From assembly GCF_003602235.1 (NCBI RefSeq), contig NZ_QZVS01000097.1, positions 1 to 64,000 on the forward strand: DNA of 64,000 bases. The letters run 5' to 3'. Source of the stretch: Cryobacterium melibiosiphilum. Its GTDB lineage: Bacteria > Actinomycetota > Actinomycetes > Actinomycetales > Microbacteriaceae. The translations under genes and the position numbers were made by a program. The number at the start of each line of letters is the position of its first letter. The first letter of the stretch is position 1. The notes beneath the pieces were generated by a model, which saw only the letters and a program-made list of their open reading frames with translations, did not search any database and was not told where the DNA came from. Of the stretch, positions 53,401-62,937 are shown piece by piece.

Positions 53401-53458
53401 CCGTCCGAAGCGGACGGCGGGACAGGCCAACGGCGCGTCGCCCGGGGACGACGCGCCG
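53401..53458 (-). terminator. double hairpin between clpP1 and clpX
   Basis: CGGCGCGTCG (53431-53440) pairs with CGACGCGCCG (53449-53458), and CCGTCCG (53401-53407) with CGGACGG (53411-53417). Both follow the clpP1 stop on the minus strand. With weak T tracts they may attenuate rather than stop read-through into clpX. Confidence 0.55.
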
Positions 53459-53482
53459 ACAGTGCGGGGTGGAACGAGAGGC

Positions 53483-54166
53483 CTACTTGACGAGCGTGGG
53501 AAGGTTCTTGCGGCTCGTGAGCACCTGGTCGATGAGACCGTACTCGAGGGCATCCGCTGCGCTCATGATCTTGTCGCGGTCGATGTCCTTGTTGACCTGC
53601 TCAACGCTCCGGTTGGAGTGGTGCGACAGCGTCTCTTCGAGCCAGACCCGCATGCGCAGGATTTCGGCCGCCTGGATCTCGATGTCCGAGGCCTGGCCGC
53701 CGCCCTGTCCGCCGGCGGAGGGCTGGTGAATGAGGATGCGTGCGTTCGGCAGGGCGAGACGCTTACCGGCGGTTCCGCCGGCCAGCAGCACGGCCGCGGC
53801 GGAGGCCGCCTGGCCGAGGCAGACGGTCATCACGTGCGGACGAATGTACTGCATGGTGTCGTAGATCGCCGTCATGGCGGTGAAGGAGCCACCGGGCGAG
53901 TTGATGTACATGACGATGTCGCGGTCGGGGTCCTGGCTCTCCAGAACGAGGAGCTGCGCCATGACGTCGTCGGCGGAGGCGTCGTCGACCTGCACGCCGA
54001 GGAAGATGATGCGGTCCTCGAAGAGCTTGGCGTAGGGGTCCTGACGCTTGTAGCCGTAGGCGGTGCGTTCTTCGAACGTGGGGAGAATGTAGCGCGATTC
54101 AGGCGCATTCTTGGTCGAGACGCCCATGGAGCTGTAGGCCGTTCCACCGAATGTGGGGATAGTCAT
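53483..54166 (-). CDS. clpP: ClpP protease subunit, copy 1
   Basis: This 227-aa S14 serine protease has the triad context [14 protein letters not shown] (S122), [14 protein letters not shown] (H147) and the [18 protein letters not shown] region with the Asp. It has a longer N-terminus than its neighbour (about 30 extra residues before [10 protein letters not shown]). Actinobacteria carry two ClpP subunits that form a mixed complex. It lies 27 bp after the other copy and is likely co-transcribed. Confidence 0.95.
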   Translation of the reverse strand: MTIPTFGGTAYSSMGVSTKNAPESRYILPTFEERTAYGYKRQDPYAKLFEDRIIFLGVQVDDASADDVMAQLLVLESQDPDRDIVMYINSPGGSFTAMTAIYDTMQYIRPHVMTVCLGQAASAAAVLLAGGTAGKRLALPNARILIHQPSAGGQGGGQASDIEIQAAEILRMRVWLEETLSHHSNRSVEQVNKDIDRDKIMSAADALEYGLIDQVLTSRKNLPTLVK

Positions 54167-54193
54167 GATTTCTTCCTGTTCAGTATCGGCGGA

Positions 54194-54790
54194 CTAGTTG
54201 CTGGCGACGGGTTCGGTGCCGCCGCCACCGACGACGTCCGAAGCGGATGCGCGAAGGTGGTCGACGAAGCCGTACTCCAGGGCTTCCTGAGCACTGAACC
54301 AGTTGTCACGGTCACCGTCAGCGTTGATCTGCTCGGGGGTCTTGCCGGTCTGGGCGGCGGTGATCTCGGACAGGCGCTTCTTCATGTCGAGGATGAGGCG
54401 GGCCTGGGTCTGGATGTCGGCGGCCGTGCCACCGAAGCCGCCGGACGGCTGGTGCAGCAGCACGCGCGCGTTCGGCGTGATGTAGCGCTTGCCCTTGGTG
54501 CCCGAGGTGAGCAGGAACTGGCCCATCGAGGCGGCCATGCCGATGCCGACGGTGACGATGTCGTTGGGTACGAACTGCATCGTGTCGTAGATCGCCATGC
54601 CGGCCGTGATCGAGCCGCCGGGAGAGTTGATGTAGAGGTAGATGTCGCGGTTTGAGTCTTCGGCTGCCAGCAACAGGATCTTCGCGCAGATCTCGTTGGC
54701 ATTGTCGTCACGGACCTCTGATCCGAGCCAGATGATGCGGTCCTTCAGCAGTCGGTCAAATACACCATTAGTGGGTGTCGGGTCGGCCAT
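54194..54790 (-). CDS. clpP: ClpP protease subunit, copy 2
   Basis: The ATG at 54790 ([23 protein letters not shown]) gives 198 aa, normal for ClpP. Catalytic motifs are [14 protein letters not shown] (S88), [11 protein letters not shown] (H113) and [20 protein letters not shown]. It is the first gene of the clpP-clpP-clpX block and follows the tig terminator. I saw no clear ClgR-type operator upstream. Confidence 0.95.
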   Translation of the reverse strand: MADPTPTNGVFDRLLKDRIIWLGSEVRDDNANEICAKILLLAAEDSNRDIYLYINSPGGSITAGMAIYDTMQFVPNDIVTVGIGMAASMGQFLLTSGTKGKRYITPNARVLLHQPSGGFGGTAADIQTQARLILDMKKRLSEITAAQTGKTPEQINADGDRDNWFSAQEALEYGFVDHLRASASDVVGGGGTEPVASN

Positions 54791-54906
54791 GTCGTGCTCC
54801 GTTTCAGTTGTCGTTCTCAATGAATCTATCGGAGGCCGCGCCCCAAAACGGCTCTGTTCGCCCTCGGCAGATTTAGCGGGCCCCGCCGCGCCCCTATCGA
54901 CACGAA

Positions 54907-54935
54907 AGGGCCGGATGTCCACGACATCCGGCCCT
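54907..54935 (-). terminator. terminator of tig
   Basis: A perfect 13-bp stem (54907-54919 with 54923-54935) closes a 3-nt loop 23 bp after the tig stop. On the minus strand TTTCGTG follows. Confidence 0.8.
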
Positions 54936-54957
54936 CACGGGTTACTGCGGGCTGCGG

Positions 54958-56424
54958 CTACTTCTTGGCTGCGGCTTTCTTCTTCTTCGGCTTCTCTTCG
55001 ACGACGACGACATCGTCTTCGACGGATGCGTCGGAGTCGGTGGCAGCATCCGTCGCCTCGGTGTTGTCAACAGCGGTGTTGTCAACAGCGGCGTCGTCGG
55101 CCCCGGCAGCATCTGCGGCGGCGATCAGGTCGGCGATCTCGTCCGTGGCGGACGGAGCCGTGAACTCGGCGAGGTCGACAGCCTTACCGTTGGAGTCAAC
55201 GACAGTGGCCTTGCCGAGGGCGATCGCGAGGGCCTTGTTGCGGGCAACCTCGGCGACCATCGACGGGATCTGGCCATTGGTGTTTAGGGCCTGAACGAAC
55301 TCGCTCGGGTCCATGCCGTACTGGCTCGCACCCTGGATCAGGTACTGGGTGAGCTCGTCCTGGCTGACCTGCACCTTTTCGGCTTCGGCGATCGTGTCGA
55401 GCAGGATCTGCTGACGGAACGTCTTCTCGCTCGCTTCGGTGACCTCGGCGCGGTGCGTGTCGTCGTCCATGCGCTTTTCGCCCTCGAGGTGACGGTTGAC
55501 CTCGTCGAGGATGATCGCGTCGGGGATCGGCACCTCGACGGTGCCGAGGAGGGTCTCAACGAGACGTTCACGGGCCTGCGTGCCCTGGCCGGCAGCCTTC
55601 GAACGCTCGACCTGAACCTTGAGGCTCTCGGTCAGCTCGACAATGGTGTCGAATTCGCTCGAGATCTGGGCGAAGTCGTCATCGGCGGCGGGAAGCTCGC
55701 GCTCCTTGATGGCGATGACCGTGATCGTGATCTCGGCGGTCTCACCCTCGTGGTCGCCACCGAGCAGGTCGGAGTTGAACGTGGTGGTCTCGCCGGCGCT
55801 GAGCGCGTCGAGGGCCTCGTCGATACCCGCGATCAGGTCGCCGGAGCCAACCTCGTAGGAGATGCCGGTCGCACTGTCGACCTCGTCGCCTTCGATGGTC
55901 GCGCGCAGGTCGATCTGGGCGAAGTCGCCCGTCTTGGCCGGGCGGTCGACGGTGATGAGCGTGCCGAAACGGCTGCGCAGCTTGTCGAGTTCTTCGACGA
56001 CCTCGTCGTCGGTGACATCCACGGCGTCAACGGTGACGCTGAGGCCCTCGTAGGTCGGCAGGTCGATCTCGGGACGAACGTCCACCTCGATCGCGAGCAG
56101 CAGGTCTCCGGAGAAGTCCTGGTCGCTGGGCCACTCGACGATGTCGGCTTCGGGGCGGCCGAGCGGGCGCAGCTTGTTCTCTTCGACGGCGGCGCGGTAG
56201 AAACCGTCGAGGCCCTCGTTCACGGCGTGCTCGAGCACGGCGGACTTGCCGACGCGCTGGTCGATGATCGCCGGCGGGACTTTGCCCTTACGGAAGCCGG
56301 GGATGTTGATGTCTTCGGCAATGTGGCCGTAGGCGTGGGTGATGGCTGGCTTCAACTCGTCCGGGCTCACCGAGATGGTGAGCTTGGCGCGGGTGGGGCT
56401 CAGTTTTTCGACCGTGGACTTCAC
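54958..56424 (-). CDS. tig: trigger factor
   Basis: Trigger factor is the ribosome-bound chaperone and prolyl isomerase. The 488-aa protein has the ribosome-binding tip ([18 protein letters not shown], residues about 42-60), a PPIase domain (about 155-245) and the helical C domain. A C-terminal extension of about 60 residues is rich in Ala/Asp/Thr and ends in a Lys run; it is longer than in E. coli (432 aa). Upstream, tRNA-Pro is on the same strand. Confidence 0.95.
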   Translation of the reverse strand: MKSTVEKLSPTRAKLTISVSPDELKPAITHAYGHIAEDINIPGFRKGKVPPAIIDQRVGKSAVLEHAVNEGLDGFYRAAVEENKLRPLGRPEADIVEWPSDQDFSGDLLLAIEVDVRPEIDLPTYEGLSVTVDAVDVTDDEVVEELDKLRSRFGTLITVDRPAKTGDFAQIDLRATIEGDEVDSATGISYEVGSGDLIAGIDEALDALSAGETTTFNSDLLGGDHEGETAEITITVIAIKERELPAADDDFAQISSEFDTIVELTESLKVQVERSKAAGQGTQARERLVETLLGTVEVPIPDAIILDEVNRHLEGEKRMDDDTHRAEVTEASEKTFRQQILLDTIAEAEKVQVSQDELTQYLIQGASQYGMDPSEFVQALNTNGQIPSMVAEVARNKALAIALGKATVVDSNGKAVDLAEFTAPSATDEIADLIAAADAAGADDAAVDNTAVDNTEATDAATDSDASVEDDVVVVEEKPKKKKAAAKK

Positions 56425-56466
56425 TCGGGACTCTCCTGTGGTTTGAACGTTGTGCTGCGGGTAATG

Positions 56467-56540
56467 TCGGGGCGACAGGAATTGAACCTGCGACTTCTCG
56501 CCCCCAAAACGAGCGCTCTACCAAGCTGAGCTACGCCCCG
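56467..56540 (-). tRNA. tRNA-Pro (TGG)
   Basis: The minus strand forms a cloverleaf with acceptor CGGGGCG/CGCCCCG, anticodon stem CTCGT/GCGAG around loop TTTGGGG (anticodon TGG) and T arm GCAGGTTCAATTCCTGT. Discriminator A is at 56467; CCA is not encoded. It lies 42 bp upstream of tig. Confidence 0.95.
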
Positions 56541-56723
56541 GATCGTACGATCCGCTGGTACTGAATTACTGGGGAATCAAAGTGCAGGCGCGGGCGAAAG
56601 CTCGCGACAGGCGGATTGACCTCGTCAAGTCTAGTGCACCGAATCTGGGCGCGTCGTGACCGCTGTCCGCAGCCCTCGGTTTCCTGTACTAAGGTATTCA
56701 AGTGCCCGGATTTCGCGGGCTAT

Positions 56724-56797
56724 GGGGACGTAGCTTAATGGCAGAGCCTGGGTTTTCCAAACCTATGACGCGGGTTCGATTCCCGTCGTCCCCTCCA
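56724..56797 (+). tRNA. tRNA-Gly (TCC)
   Basis: Cloverleaf with acceptor GGGGACG/CGTCCCC, D arm AGCTTAATGGCAGAGC, anticodon stem TGGGT/ACCTA (one C-A mismatch-like end) around TTTCCAA (anticodon TCC), T arm CGGGTTCGATTCCCG. Discriminator T is followed by an encoded CCA (56795-56797). A terminator follows eleven bases later. Confidence 0.95.
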
Positions 56798-56807
56798 GTG
56801 AAACAGC

Positions 56808-56838
56808 AGGACCGGAGCTACACGCTCCGGTCCTTTTT
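56808..56838 (+). terminator. terminator after tRNA-Gly
   Basis: AGGACCGGAGC (56808-56818) pairs with GCTCCGGTCCT (56824-56834) around TACAC, followed by five T. Confidence 0.92.
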
Positions 56839-56963
56839 CGTGCGTGGCACCCTATTTGGCACCTCCGAGAGTTCTTGCGGGCCCGATGGGACCGCGAGCA
56901 CATCATCCACACTTCGGCTCACCACCGCGCGGGAACGCATCATCCGCTCCTCCGCTCAAACAG

Positions 56964-57018
56964 TGGCTCGTGAGGACCAACCCGGAATGGGGCGCTCCGG
57001 GTCGGTCCTCACGAGCCA
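56964..57018. repeat. long 23-bp inverted repeat upstream of the DUF222 gene
   Basis: The arm at 56964-56986 (starts TGGCTCGTGAGGACC) is the reverse complement of 56996-57018 with one mismatch; the loop is 9 nt. It lies in the 316-bp gap between the tRNA-Gly terminator and the DUF222-HNH gene, which otherwise shows no gene. Its sequence is not related to the cluster at 51.7-51.9 kb. Confidence 0.8.
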
Positions 57019-57154
57019 CAACTCGCACTCCGCGGATAATGCGCACCCGCGCTCCACTTTTGACGTGGTCCCGCTGGAGGTGGGTGGTAGCGAGGTGTTG
57101 AGGGCTGAGGGATGCTCCGCGTTCACTGTCAGAGGTGACTGAGACACTGTTTTC

Positions 57155-58756
57155 ATGACCAGCATTGGAGCTGTATTTGAGGAAGTAACCGGGGTTTTAC
57201 ACCGGTGTCAGCCGTCCGCGGCCCTGTTCGCGGAGCTCTCCGACGAGGAATCGGAGCGCACCCACACCGCTATTTCCCGTTTTGTCCGAGAGGCGACGAC
57301 GTATCAGGCGTTGTCGGCGGCGAATATTCAGACACGTTCCGAGCGGGAGCTGGGGCGCACCGGCCTCGCCCGCCGCAAGGGTTTCAAGGCAACAGAAGAG
57401 TTGTTGCAATCATTGGACGGCGGCGGGTCGGGCACCCGGTCGGAGCAGCGCCACCTGATCAGTGCGGGGCTGACGGCCGCAGAGGCCGAAACGGCTCGCC
57501 TGCGGCAGCTCGAAGCCGATCTCACCGCGGCCGAGCACCCGGACCTGCCACCGGTGGTGGTGGAGGTGCCGTGGTTCGCCGCTCTCGGCGATGCCGTCGC
57601 TGACGGAACGCTCGGCACGAATGCGGCGTACCTGATTCGGACCGGTCTCGGCGAACCGGCCGTGGGCGTGACGGAGGACATGCTGCGCGAGGCCCTCGCC
57701 GGCCTGATCACAGAGTGCCGCACGGTCAACGCGGACCAGGCCGCCGTTCTCGCCCGGCACGCCCGCAACAGCATTGACGGGGCGGGCATCGCCAGCCGGG
57801 CCGAAGCGATGCGCGACCGGCAGTACGTGCGCACCTACACGAAGACCGACGGCATGCTGCACGGCGACTTCGAACTCGACCCGGTCAACGGCGCGTTCTT
57901 CAATTCGTTTCTGTTGCAAGTGACCGGGCCGCGCACTGGCGGGCCGCGGTTCACGACCGAGGAGGACAAGGCCCGGGCAGAAGCGTTGATGAAGGACCCG
58001 CGCTCCACGGGCCGGATTCGGGCGGAGTTCCTCATTGAGGCTTTGAAGGTGGCCGCGTCGGCGAACCCGAACGAGATGTTCATGCGCCCACCGAGCCTGA
58101 ACATCGTCGCACTCTCGCACCCGGCCGACCAACCCGGCGGCACCGAGCGGACCGAACAGACCAAGGAGACCGAGCAAGCCGGACAGGCCGGACAGGTCGA
58201 GCAGGTCGAGCAGGTCGGACAGGTCGGGCCGTTTGGACACGCCGGAACGGCCGCGGTGCCGGGCCGGCTGGTCGTGGGGAACGGATTCGTGGAGGGCAGC
58301 AGCAACCCGGCACCGGCCGCAGTGATCGAAACGATGGTCTGCGACAGCGGCTACACGCCGGTGCTGTTCAGCTTCGACGGGAAACCGCTGGATGTCGGCC
58401 GGGAACAGCGCCTGTTCACCCGGACTCAACGGCAGGCCCTCGCCGTGCGCGACGGGGGCTGCATGGCCCCGGGCTGCCTGCTGCCACCCTCGTGGTGTGA
58501 GGTGCACCACATCGACCTGTTTTCTACCGAAAACGGCCAGACCGACATTGCGGTGGGCATCCTGTTCGGCGCGTCCTGCCACCTCCGCATCCACAACGAC
58601 AAGTGGAAAGTGATCCTGAAAGACGACGTGTTCTTCATGATCCCGCCGGGCACCGCCGACCCCGCCCGAACCCCCATCCGATTGACGAGCAAGAGCCCAC
58701 TCACACTCGGCTCACCCTTCACCTTTGAGAAGTGGATGCCGGCAAGCATCGTTTGA
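57155..58756 (+). CDS. DUF222/HNH endonuclease domain protein, full length
   Basis: This 533-aa protein has the DUF222 region (about residues 20-340) and a C-terminal HNH region: CMAPGCLLPPSWCEVHHIDLF and ILFGASCHLRIHNDKWKV. The second half of the HNH motif differs from the usual LLCxxHHxxLH: the first His is replaced by Cys (ASCHLRIH), so activity is uncertain. Between the domains is a Gln/Val/Gly/Glu repeat linker (EQAGQAGQVEQVEQVGQVG, about 9-bp DNA repeats at 58181-58228). No strong ribosome-binding site is seen. The role of this multicopy family is not known. Confidence 0.85.
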   Translation: MTSIGAVFEEVTGVLHRCQPSAALFAELSDEESERTHTAISRFVREATTYQALSAANIQTRSERELGRTGLARRKGFKATEELLQSLDGGGSGTRSEQRHLISAGLTAAEAETARLRQLEADLTAAEHPDLPPVVVEVPWFAALGDAVADGTLGTNAAYLIRTGLGEPAVGVTEDMLREALAGLITECRTVNADQAAVLARHARNSIDGAGIASRAEAMRDRQYVRTYTKTDGMLHGDFELDPVNGAFFNSFLLQVTGPRTGGPRFTTEEDKARAEALMKDPRSTGRIRAEFLIEALKVAASANPNEMFMRPPSLNIVALSHPADQPGGTERTEQTKETEQAGQAGQVEQVEQVGQVGPFGHAGTAAVPGRLVVGNGFVEGSSNPAPAAVIETMVCDSGYTPVLFSFDGKPLDVGREQRLFTRTQRQALAVRDGGCMAPGCLLPPSWCEVHHIDLFSTENGQTDIAVGILFGASCHLRIHNDKWKVILKDDVFFMIPPGTADPARTPIRLTSKSPLTLGSPFTFEKWMPASIV

Positions 58757-58905
58757 GAATGGCCGTGCACGGAGGGCTGGATCGAGAAGTCATAGGAAGG
58801 ACTCCTTACTGCGAGACATGGTCGGTCTCCACAAGCTCAGTCTGCACGCCGAGGGGGACCGCGCTCCGTGAGACCCCGAGACCGTGAGATTGCGACTCGA
58901 TTGGG

Positions 58906-59511
58906 CTAGTACTCGTTGTCGTAGGCGAGCAGTTTTGCGAGGTCGATGCGCACGAAGGCTGAACGCCGCTCGGCGAGCTTGCGGTCGTAGTCGGGTTCGC
59001 TGCCATCCACGTTCTGACGAATGAGCTTGGCGGCGAGGGCCTGGGCGAATTCGTGACTCGCATCGTCCTTGGCCTTGTCGACGATCGTAGCGACCTGCAC
59101 GTCATCCTCCGCCACGGCGTCGAGCTCGGCAGTGAGACGGTCGTGCACTCGGCGGCGCAGGGCGAACTGCTTCACGTCGGCCCGCTGGTCGCGGGTGAGC
59201 TCGAGCCTCCAGCGCGCCTTGACGAGCTCGTCGCGCATCTCGGTGACGCGTGTGCCGTAGTCCTCGTTCTGGCGAGCCAGCACGTCGAGTTCGTGCCGCA
59301 CGGTCGCGGAATAGTCGGCGCCCTCGAAGTCGAGGTGTTCACGCAAAGCGCCAACCAGAATGTGATTCTTGACCGCCATCCGCACCGCGGAGAGCGAGAT
59401 CAGCAGGCCCTCATCGACGATGCGGTCTTCGGAGAGCACGCCCGTTCCCGACGCGTCATCGGTGGATTCGGCACCCATGCCACGCACTCGGCGGATCCAG
59501 TCCCACACCAC
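58906..59511 (-). CDS. coiled-coil protein of unknown function
   Basis: The GTG at 59511 has GGAG five bases upstream; a GTG two codons earlier is possible. The 201-aa product is highly charged and helical: a short N-terminus (VWDWIRRVRG), then a long probable coiled coil (ATVRHELDVLARQNEDYGTRVTEMRDELVKARWRLELTRDQRAD is in this stretch, about residues 70-125) and a second helical part. No signal peptide or membrane helix. Family not recognised. Confidence 0.65.
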   Translation of the reverse strand: MVWDWIRRVRGMGAESTDDASGTGVLSEDRIVDEGLLISLSAVRMAVKNHILVGALREHLDFEGADYSATVRHELDVLARQNEDYGTRVTEMRDELVKARWRLELTRDQRADVKQFALRRRVHDRLTAELDAVAEDDVQVATIVDKAKDDASHEFAQALAAKLIRQNVDGSEPDYDRKLAERRSAFVRIDLAKLLAYDNEY

Positions 59512-59636
59512 AGTCACTCCCCCGTAAAGGCCTATCCGAGTCTACGTCGAACAGCTGCATTCCTCACAACGGATGCTCACCGCGGCCCGATTCGACCGTG
59601 GCGTAGGGTGGAGGGACCATAAACGGGGGGAACAGT

Positions 59637-60659
59637 ATGCTGTCGACGACCGGTGACTCGCCCGCGGAGCATGGCCGAGCCCGACCGCGGGACTATCTGG
59701 CGCTGGCGACGCTCTGGCTGCCGTTTCTGGTCGTCTTGATATCCGCGGTGCTCTGGTGGCCTGAGCTGCCCGAGGCACTCCCGCGCCAGTGGAACGCAGA
59801 CGGCATCGCGTCGACGTCACCCACCGAGGTGATGCTGGGCGTACTGGGCGGCCTGACGCTGGTGGCGGCGCTCGGCGCGGCGCTCGCCCTGCCGGCCGGT
59901 GCCGCCCCCAACCGCCGCACCATCTATCTCGCCGCCGGGTTCATCGCCGGCCTCGCCGGCGCCATTTGGCTACTCAGCGCCGGCATCTCAGTCCTGCCCG
60001 GTGCCGACCAGTCCGATCCGCGCGGCTGGCCCCTGCTGGCCGTGCCGTTTGCCGGCTACGGGGCCATCGCCTATTTTCTCGCCCACCCGTCGATGATGCC
60101 GGTGCAGGACTACACGGCTTCGTACGGTGGGAGCGGCGTTGACGAAACGGCGGATGCCGCGAGAGCGCGACTGGCCGCATCCGTCTTCGGTAGAACGGAG
60201 TGGACGGCGAGCACCTCGTCGCCGCTGTTCACCGGCCTCGCAAGCGTGGCCGCGGTGGGGGCCATCGGCATCATAACGCTGCCGGCGCTGCGTGACGCAG
60301 TCACGTCGGCCAATGTGGTCGTCATGGCGATCATCGCCTTCGCGCTGGTTTTCATCGTGATGTTTGCTCGGATCCGCATTCGGATCGACGGTCGAGGACT
60401 GAGCGTGCGGTCTATGATCCTGGGCGCACCTCTGAAGATCATTCCCCTCACCGACATCATCGAAGCCCACACGGACTACCTGGAGCCGCTCCGCTGGGGC
60501 GGCTGGGGCTACCGGATCACCCGCGGGCGGTCAGCGGTCATCCTGCGGGCCGGGCCGGGCTTGGTCGTGACCCGGCGGAACGGCAAGCTCTTCGCGGTAT
60601 CGATGACCGATCCAGAGATTCCGGCAGCGCTTCTCGAGTCGCTCCGCCAGCGCCGCTGA
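59637..60659 (+). CDS. DUF1648 membrane protein with C-terminal soluble domain
   Basis: This 340-aa protein has a DUF1648-like opening (WPELPEALPRQWNADGIAST after helix one), about six membrane helices (20-255) and a C-terminal beta-rich domain of about 90 residues (IRIRIDGRGLSVRSMILGAPLKIIPLTDI; GYRITRGRSAVILRAGPGLVVTRRNGKLFAVSM). The last part resembles PH-like domains in bacterial membrane proteins. Function unknown. Confidence 0.75.
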   Translation: MLSTTGDSPAEHGRARPRDYLALATLWLPFLVVLISAVLWWPELPEALPRQWNADGIASTSPTEVMLGVLGGLTLVAALGAALALPAGAAPNRRTIYLAAGFIAGLAGAIWLLSAGISVLPGADQSDPRGWPLLAVPFAGYGAIAYFLAHPSMMPVQDYTASYGGSGVDETADAARARLAASVFGRTEWTASTSSPLFTGLASVAAVGAIGIITLPALRDAVTSANVVVMAIIAFALVFIVMFARIRIRIDGRGLSVRSMILGAPLKIIPLTDIIEAHTDYLEPLRWGGWGYRITRGRSAVILRAGPGLVVTRRNGKLFAVSMTDPEIPAALLESLRQRR

Positions 60660-60677
60660 CTGACCACACCACGGCCA

Positions 60678-61565
60678 TCAGAGCGCGAAGCCGCCATCGG
60701 AGCTGAGCACCTGGCCGACCATCCACCGGCCGTCGTCGGTCGCGAGCCAGCCGATCAGGCGGGCAGGGTCGCCTGGCCGGCCGAACCGGCCGAACGGAGT
60801 GTCGCGAACCATCGCCAGAATGTCGTCGAGCGGCCGGTCCGTGGTCTCGGGGTCGAGGTACCCGGTGTTGACGGGACCCGGATCGACCGTGTTCAGGATG
60901 ATGCCGTGCGCGAGCAGTTCCTTCGCGACGGTCGGGGTGGCCCCAGCGAGAGCAGCCTTGCTGGCCGCGTAGGCAACCTCGCCGGCCATGGCGCCGTGAA
61001 TCTGGCCCGAGGTCATCCAGATCACCCGGCCGGTCACGAATTCATCCAGCGGCAGCGCAGCGGCTGCGCTCTCCCCCGGCCGCCGCGGCGGACCCCCGAC
61101 CGCGAGCCCCGCGAACTGCAGGGCGAACGCACGGGTCAGCAACAACGTCGACCGAGCGTTGACGTGCCAGTGGCCGTCGAGAACCTCGGCCGTCATATCG
61201 AGGATCGAGCCGTCGCCGCCGCTGCGGGCATGATTGCAGACGAGGATGTCGATCCGGCCGGTCAGCCCCGCGGCCGCCGCGATCAGTGTCTCGGCGGCGT
61301 CGTCGGCGGCCAGGTCCAGGCTGATATCCCCGAGCCGGGCTCCCTCGTGCAGGGCGCGACGGATGCCCGCACGCACCTCAGCGAGGTCGTCACCGCCCCA
61401 CGGCTGCTCGACATCATGCGGGGCGAAATGGTGGATGAACACGTCGGCACCCAGCTCCGCGAGCCGCACGGCGACCGCGAACCCGATGCCGGCCCGGCGC
61501 GAGACCCCCGTCACCAGGGCGGTCTTGCCGAGCAGGGGCAACTCGGGGTGCGGCGTCGTCGTCAT
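60678..61565 (-). CDS. short-chain dehydrogenase/reductase
   Basis: The ATG at 61565 gives 295 aa. The cofactor loop TGVSRRAGIGFA (about 19-30), the VCNHA segment (in place of NNAG) and the catalytic set MTSGQIHG...AYAASKAAL (Ser, Tyr, Lys) are present. FabG-like members act on keto acids or sugars; the substrate is unknown. An insert around residues 155-180 (Gly/Pro/Ala-rich) is unusual. It is divergent from the PrmC-like gene. Confidence 0.87.
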   Translation of the reverse strand: MTTTPHPELPLLGKTALVTGVSRRAGIGFAVAVRLAELGADVFIHHFAPHDVEQPWGGDDLAEVRAGIRRALHEGARLGDISLDLAADDAAETLIAAAAGLTGRIDILVCNHARSGGDGSILDMTAEVLDGHWHVNARSTLLLTRAFALQFAGLAVGGPPRRPGESAAAALPLDEFVTGRVIWMTSGQIHGAMAGEVAYAASKAALAGATPTVAKELLAHGIILNTVDPGPVNTGYLDPETTDRPLDDILAMVRDTPFGRFGRPGDPARLIGWLATDDGRWMVGQVLSSDGGFAL

Positions 61566-61618
61566 GCCCCCAGTCAACCGCACTATCCTGCAGGGGACGC
61601 GCCCCGCGAGGAGGTCCC

Positions 61619-62407
61619 GTGCAGAACGTCGACGAGGAGCTCACGTCCGTCGTGACAGCGCGCCTGCGCGCGGCGGGCTGTGTGCTCGCAGAGGAGGAAG
61701 CGCGCCTGCTCATCGAGACCGTTCCCAGCCGGGACGCGCTCGACGCACTGGTCGCGCGGCGGGTGGCGGGGCATCCGCTCGAATACGTGCTGGGCTGGGC
61801 CGAGTTCCACGGCCTGCACATCCTGGTCGGACCAGGCGTTTTCGTGCCACGCCGCCGCACCGAGTTTCTCGTTGAGCAGGCCATCGCGGTGGCGCAGGCC
61901 CACCCAGGCCGCGCCCTCGACCTCTGCTGCGGGTCGGGCGCGGTCGGCGCTGCCCTCATCTCCGCGGTGCCCACGATCGACCTCTACGCGGCCGACATCG
62001 ACCCCGTCGCCGTGAGCTTCGCGCGTCGCAATCTCGGCGGCCAGGGAGAGGTTTTCGAGGGTGACCTGTACGCGCCGCTTCCCGTCGAACTGCGCGGCAC
62101 CATCGACGTGCTGCTCGCGAATGCGCCCTACGTGCCGACGGATGCCCTGCACCTGCTGCCGGCGGAAGCTCGCCTCTACGAACCCCGAGTCGCCCTGGAC
62201 GGCGGGGCTGACGGCCTCGACCTGCACCGCCGGGTGGCCGCCGAGGCGCGGGACTGGCTCGCGCCGGGCGGCACCCTGCTCATCGAGACGAGCGAGCAGC
62301 AGGCGGGGATCGCCGCCGATTTTTTCACCCGCACCGGGCTGGCGGCAAGCGTCGTGCACAGTGACGACCTCGAGACGACGATCGTCAGGGGAACCCGCGT
62401 GCGCTAG
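61619..62407 (+). CDS. PrmC-like protein-(glutamine-N5) methyltransferase
   Basis: This 262-aa SAM-dependent methyltransferase has the HemK/PrmC N-terminal helical domain, VFVPRRRTEFLVEQAI, motif I LDLCCGSGAVGAAL, and a NAPYVP motif where true PrmC has NPPY. It continues EPRVALDGGADGLDLHRR. The variant motif fits the actinobacterial PrmC-related group (TIGR03704-like), whose substrate is unknown. Start GTG at 61619 with GAGGAG upstream. It overlaps the converging VOC gene by four bases. Confidence 0.88.
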   Translation: MQNVDEELTSVVTARLRAAGCVLAEEEARLLIETVPSRDALDALVARRVAGHPLEYVLGWAEFHGLHILVGPGVFVPRRRTEFLVEQAIAVAQAHPGRALDLCCGSGAVGAALISAVPTIDLYAADIDPVAVSFARRNLGGQGEVFEGDLYAPLPVELRGTIDVLLANAPYVPTDALHLLPAEARLYEPRVALDGGADGLDLHRRVAAEARDWLAPGGTLLIETSEQQAGIAADFFTRTGLAASVVHSDDLETTIVRGTRVR

Positions 62408-62838
62408 TCGATGTCCGACGTGCCCGCCTCCCGGCGCCCCTGGGACCGCTCACGAAGGGCGAAGAGATCCTCCGACAGCGAGACGATGTTGCCCTCACTG
62501 TCCTTGAACCAGGCGCCCTTTGCGCCCTCCATCTCGACGACGCCGTTTTCGGTCTTCAATCCCGGCAGGTCATACTCCTCGAACGTGACGCCCTTCGCGC
62601 GCAGGTCCGCCGCATCGCGATCAAACTGATCCGTGATGAATCCGATCGCGGTGGCCTGATTGGAGCCGGCAAACGGGGTCTCATAGAGCAGGATTCTCGC
62701 GCCGGTACCGGTGCGATAGATCAGGCCCTCCGGCATCTCCTGCTCGGGCTCCAGCCCTAAAGCGTCGCTGTAGAACCGGCGCGCTCGGTCGAGGTCCGTG
62801 GCGGGCAACACCGCATAGGATTCCATCTGGCTTGTCAT
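62404..62838 (-). CDS. VOC (glyoxalase/bleomycin-resistance fold) protein
   Basis: The ATG at 62838 (MTSQMESYAVLPATDLDRARRFY) gives 144 aa with GAAGGG upstream. It is a single VOC domain: the first beta-alpha unit as above, then EGLIYRTGTGARILLYETPFAG, and the second unit with GAKGAWFKDSEGNIVSLSE, whose Glu would be a metal ligand. The substrate is unknown. Confidence 0.88.
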   Translation of the reverse strand: MTSQMESYAVLPATDLDRARRFYSDALGLEPEQEMPEGLIYRTGTGARILLYETPFAGSNQATAIGFITDQFDRDAADLRAKGVTFEEYDLPGLKTENGVVEMEGAKGAWFKDSEGNIVSLSEDLFALRERSQGRREAGTSDID

Positions 62839-62937
62839 CAGTTGTCCCTTCTGCAAACTGCACAGAGGCATTTTGCACAGGGGATCGTACGCTCGTGGGC
62901 GACAACCGGGGGGAAAAAGCCCGGGTGAAGTTCGTCG

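Noticed and set aside
54791-54850. ClgR operator upstream of clpP2
   Set aside because: A GGGCGAAC-like half site is present, but no convincing palindrome with correct spacing.
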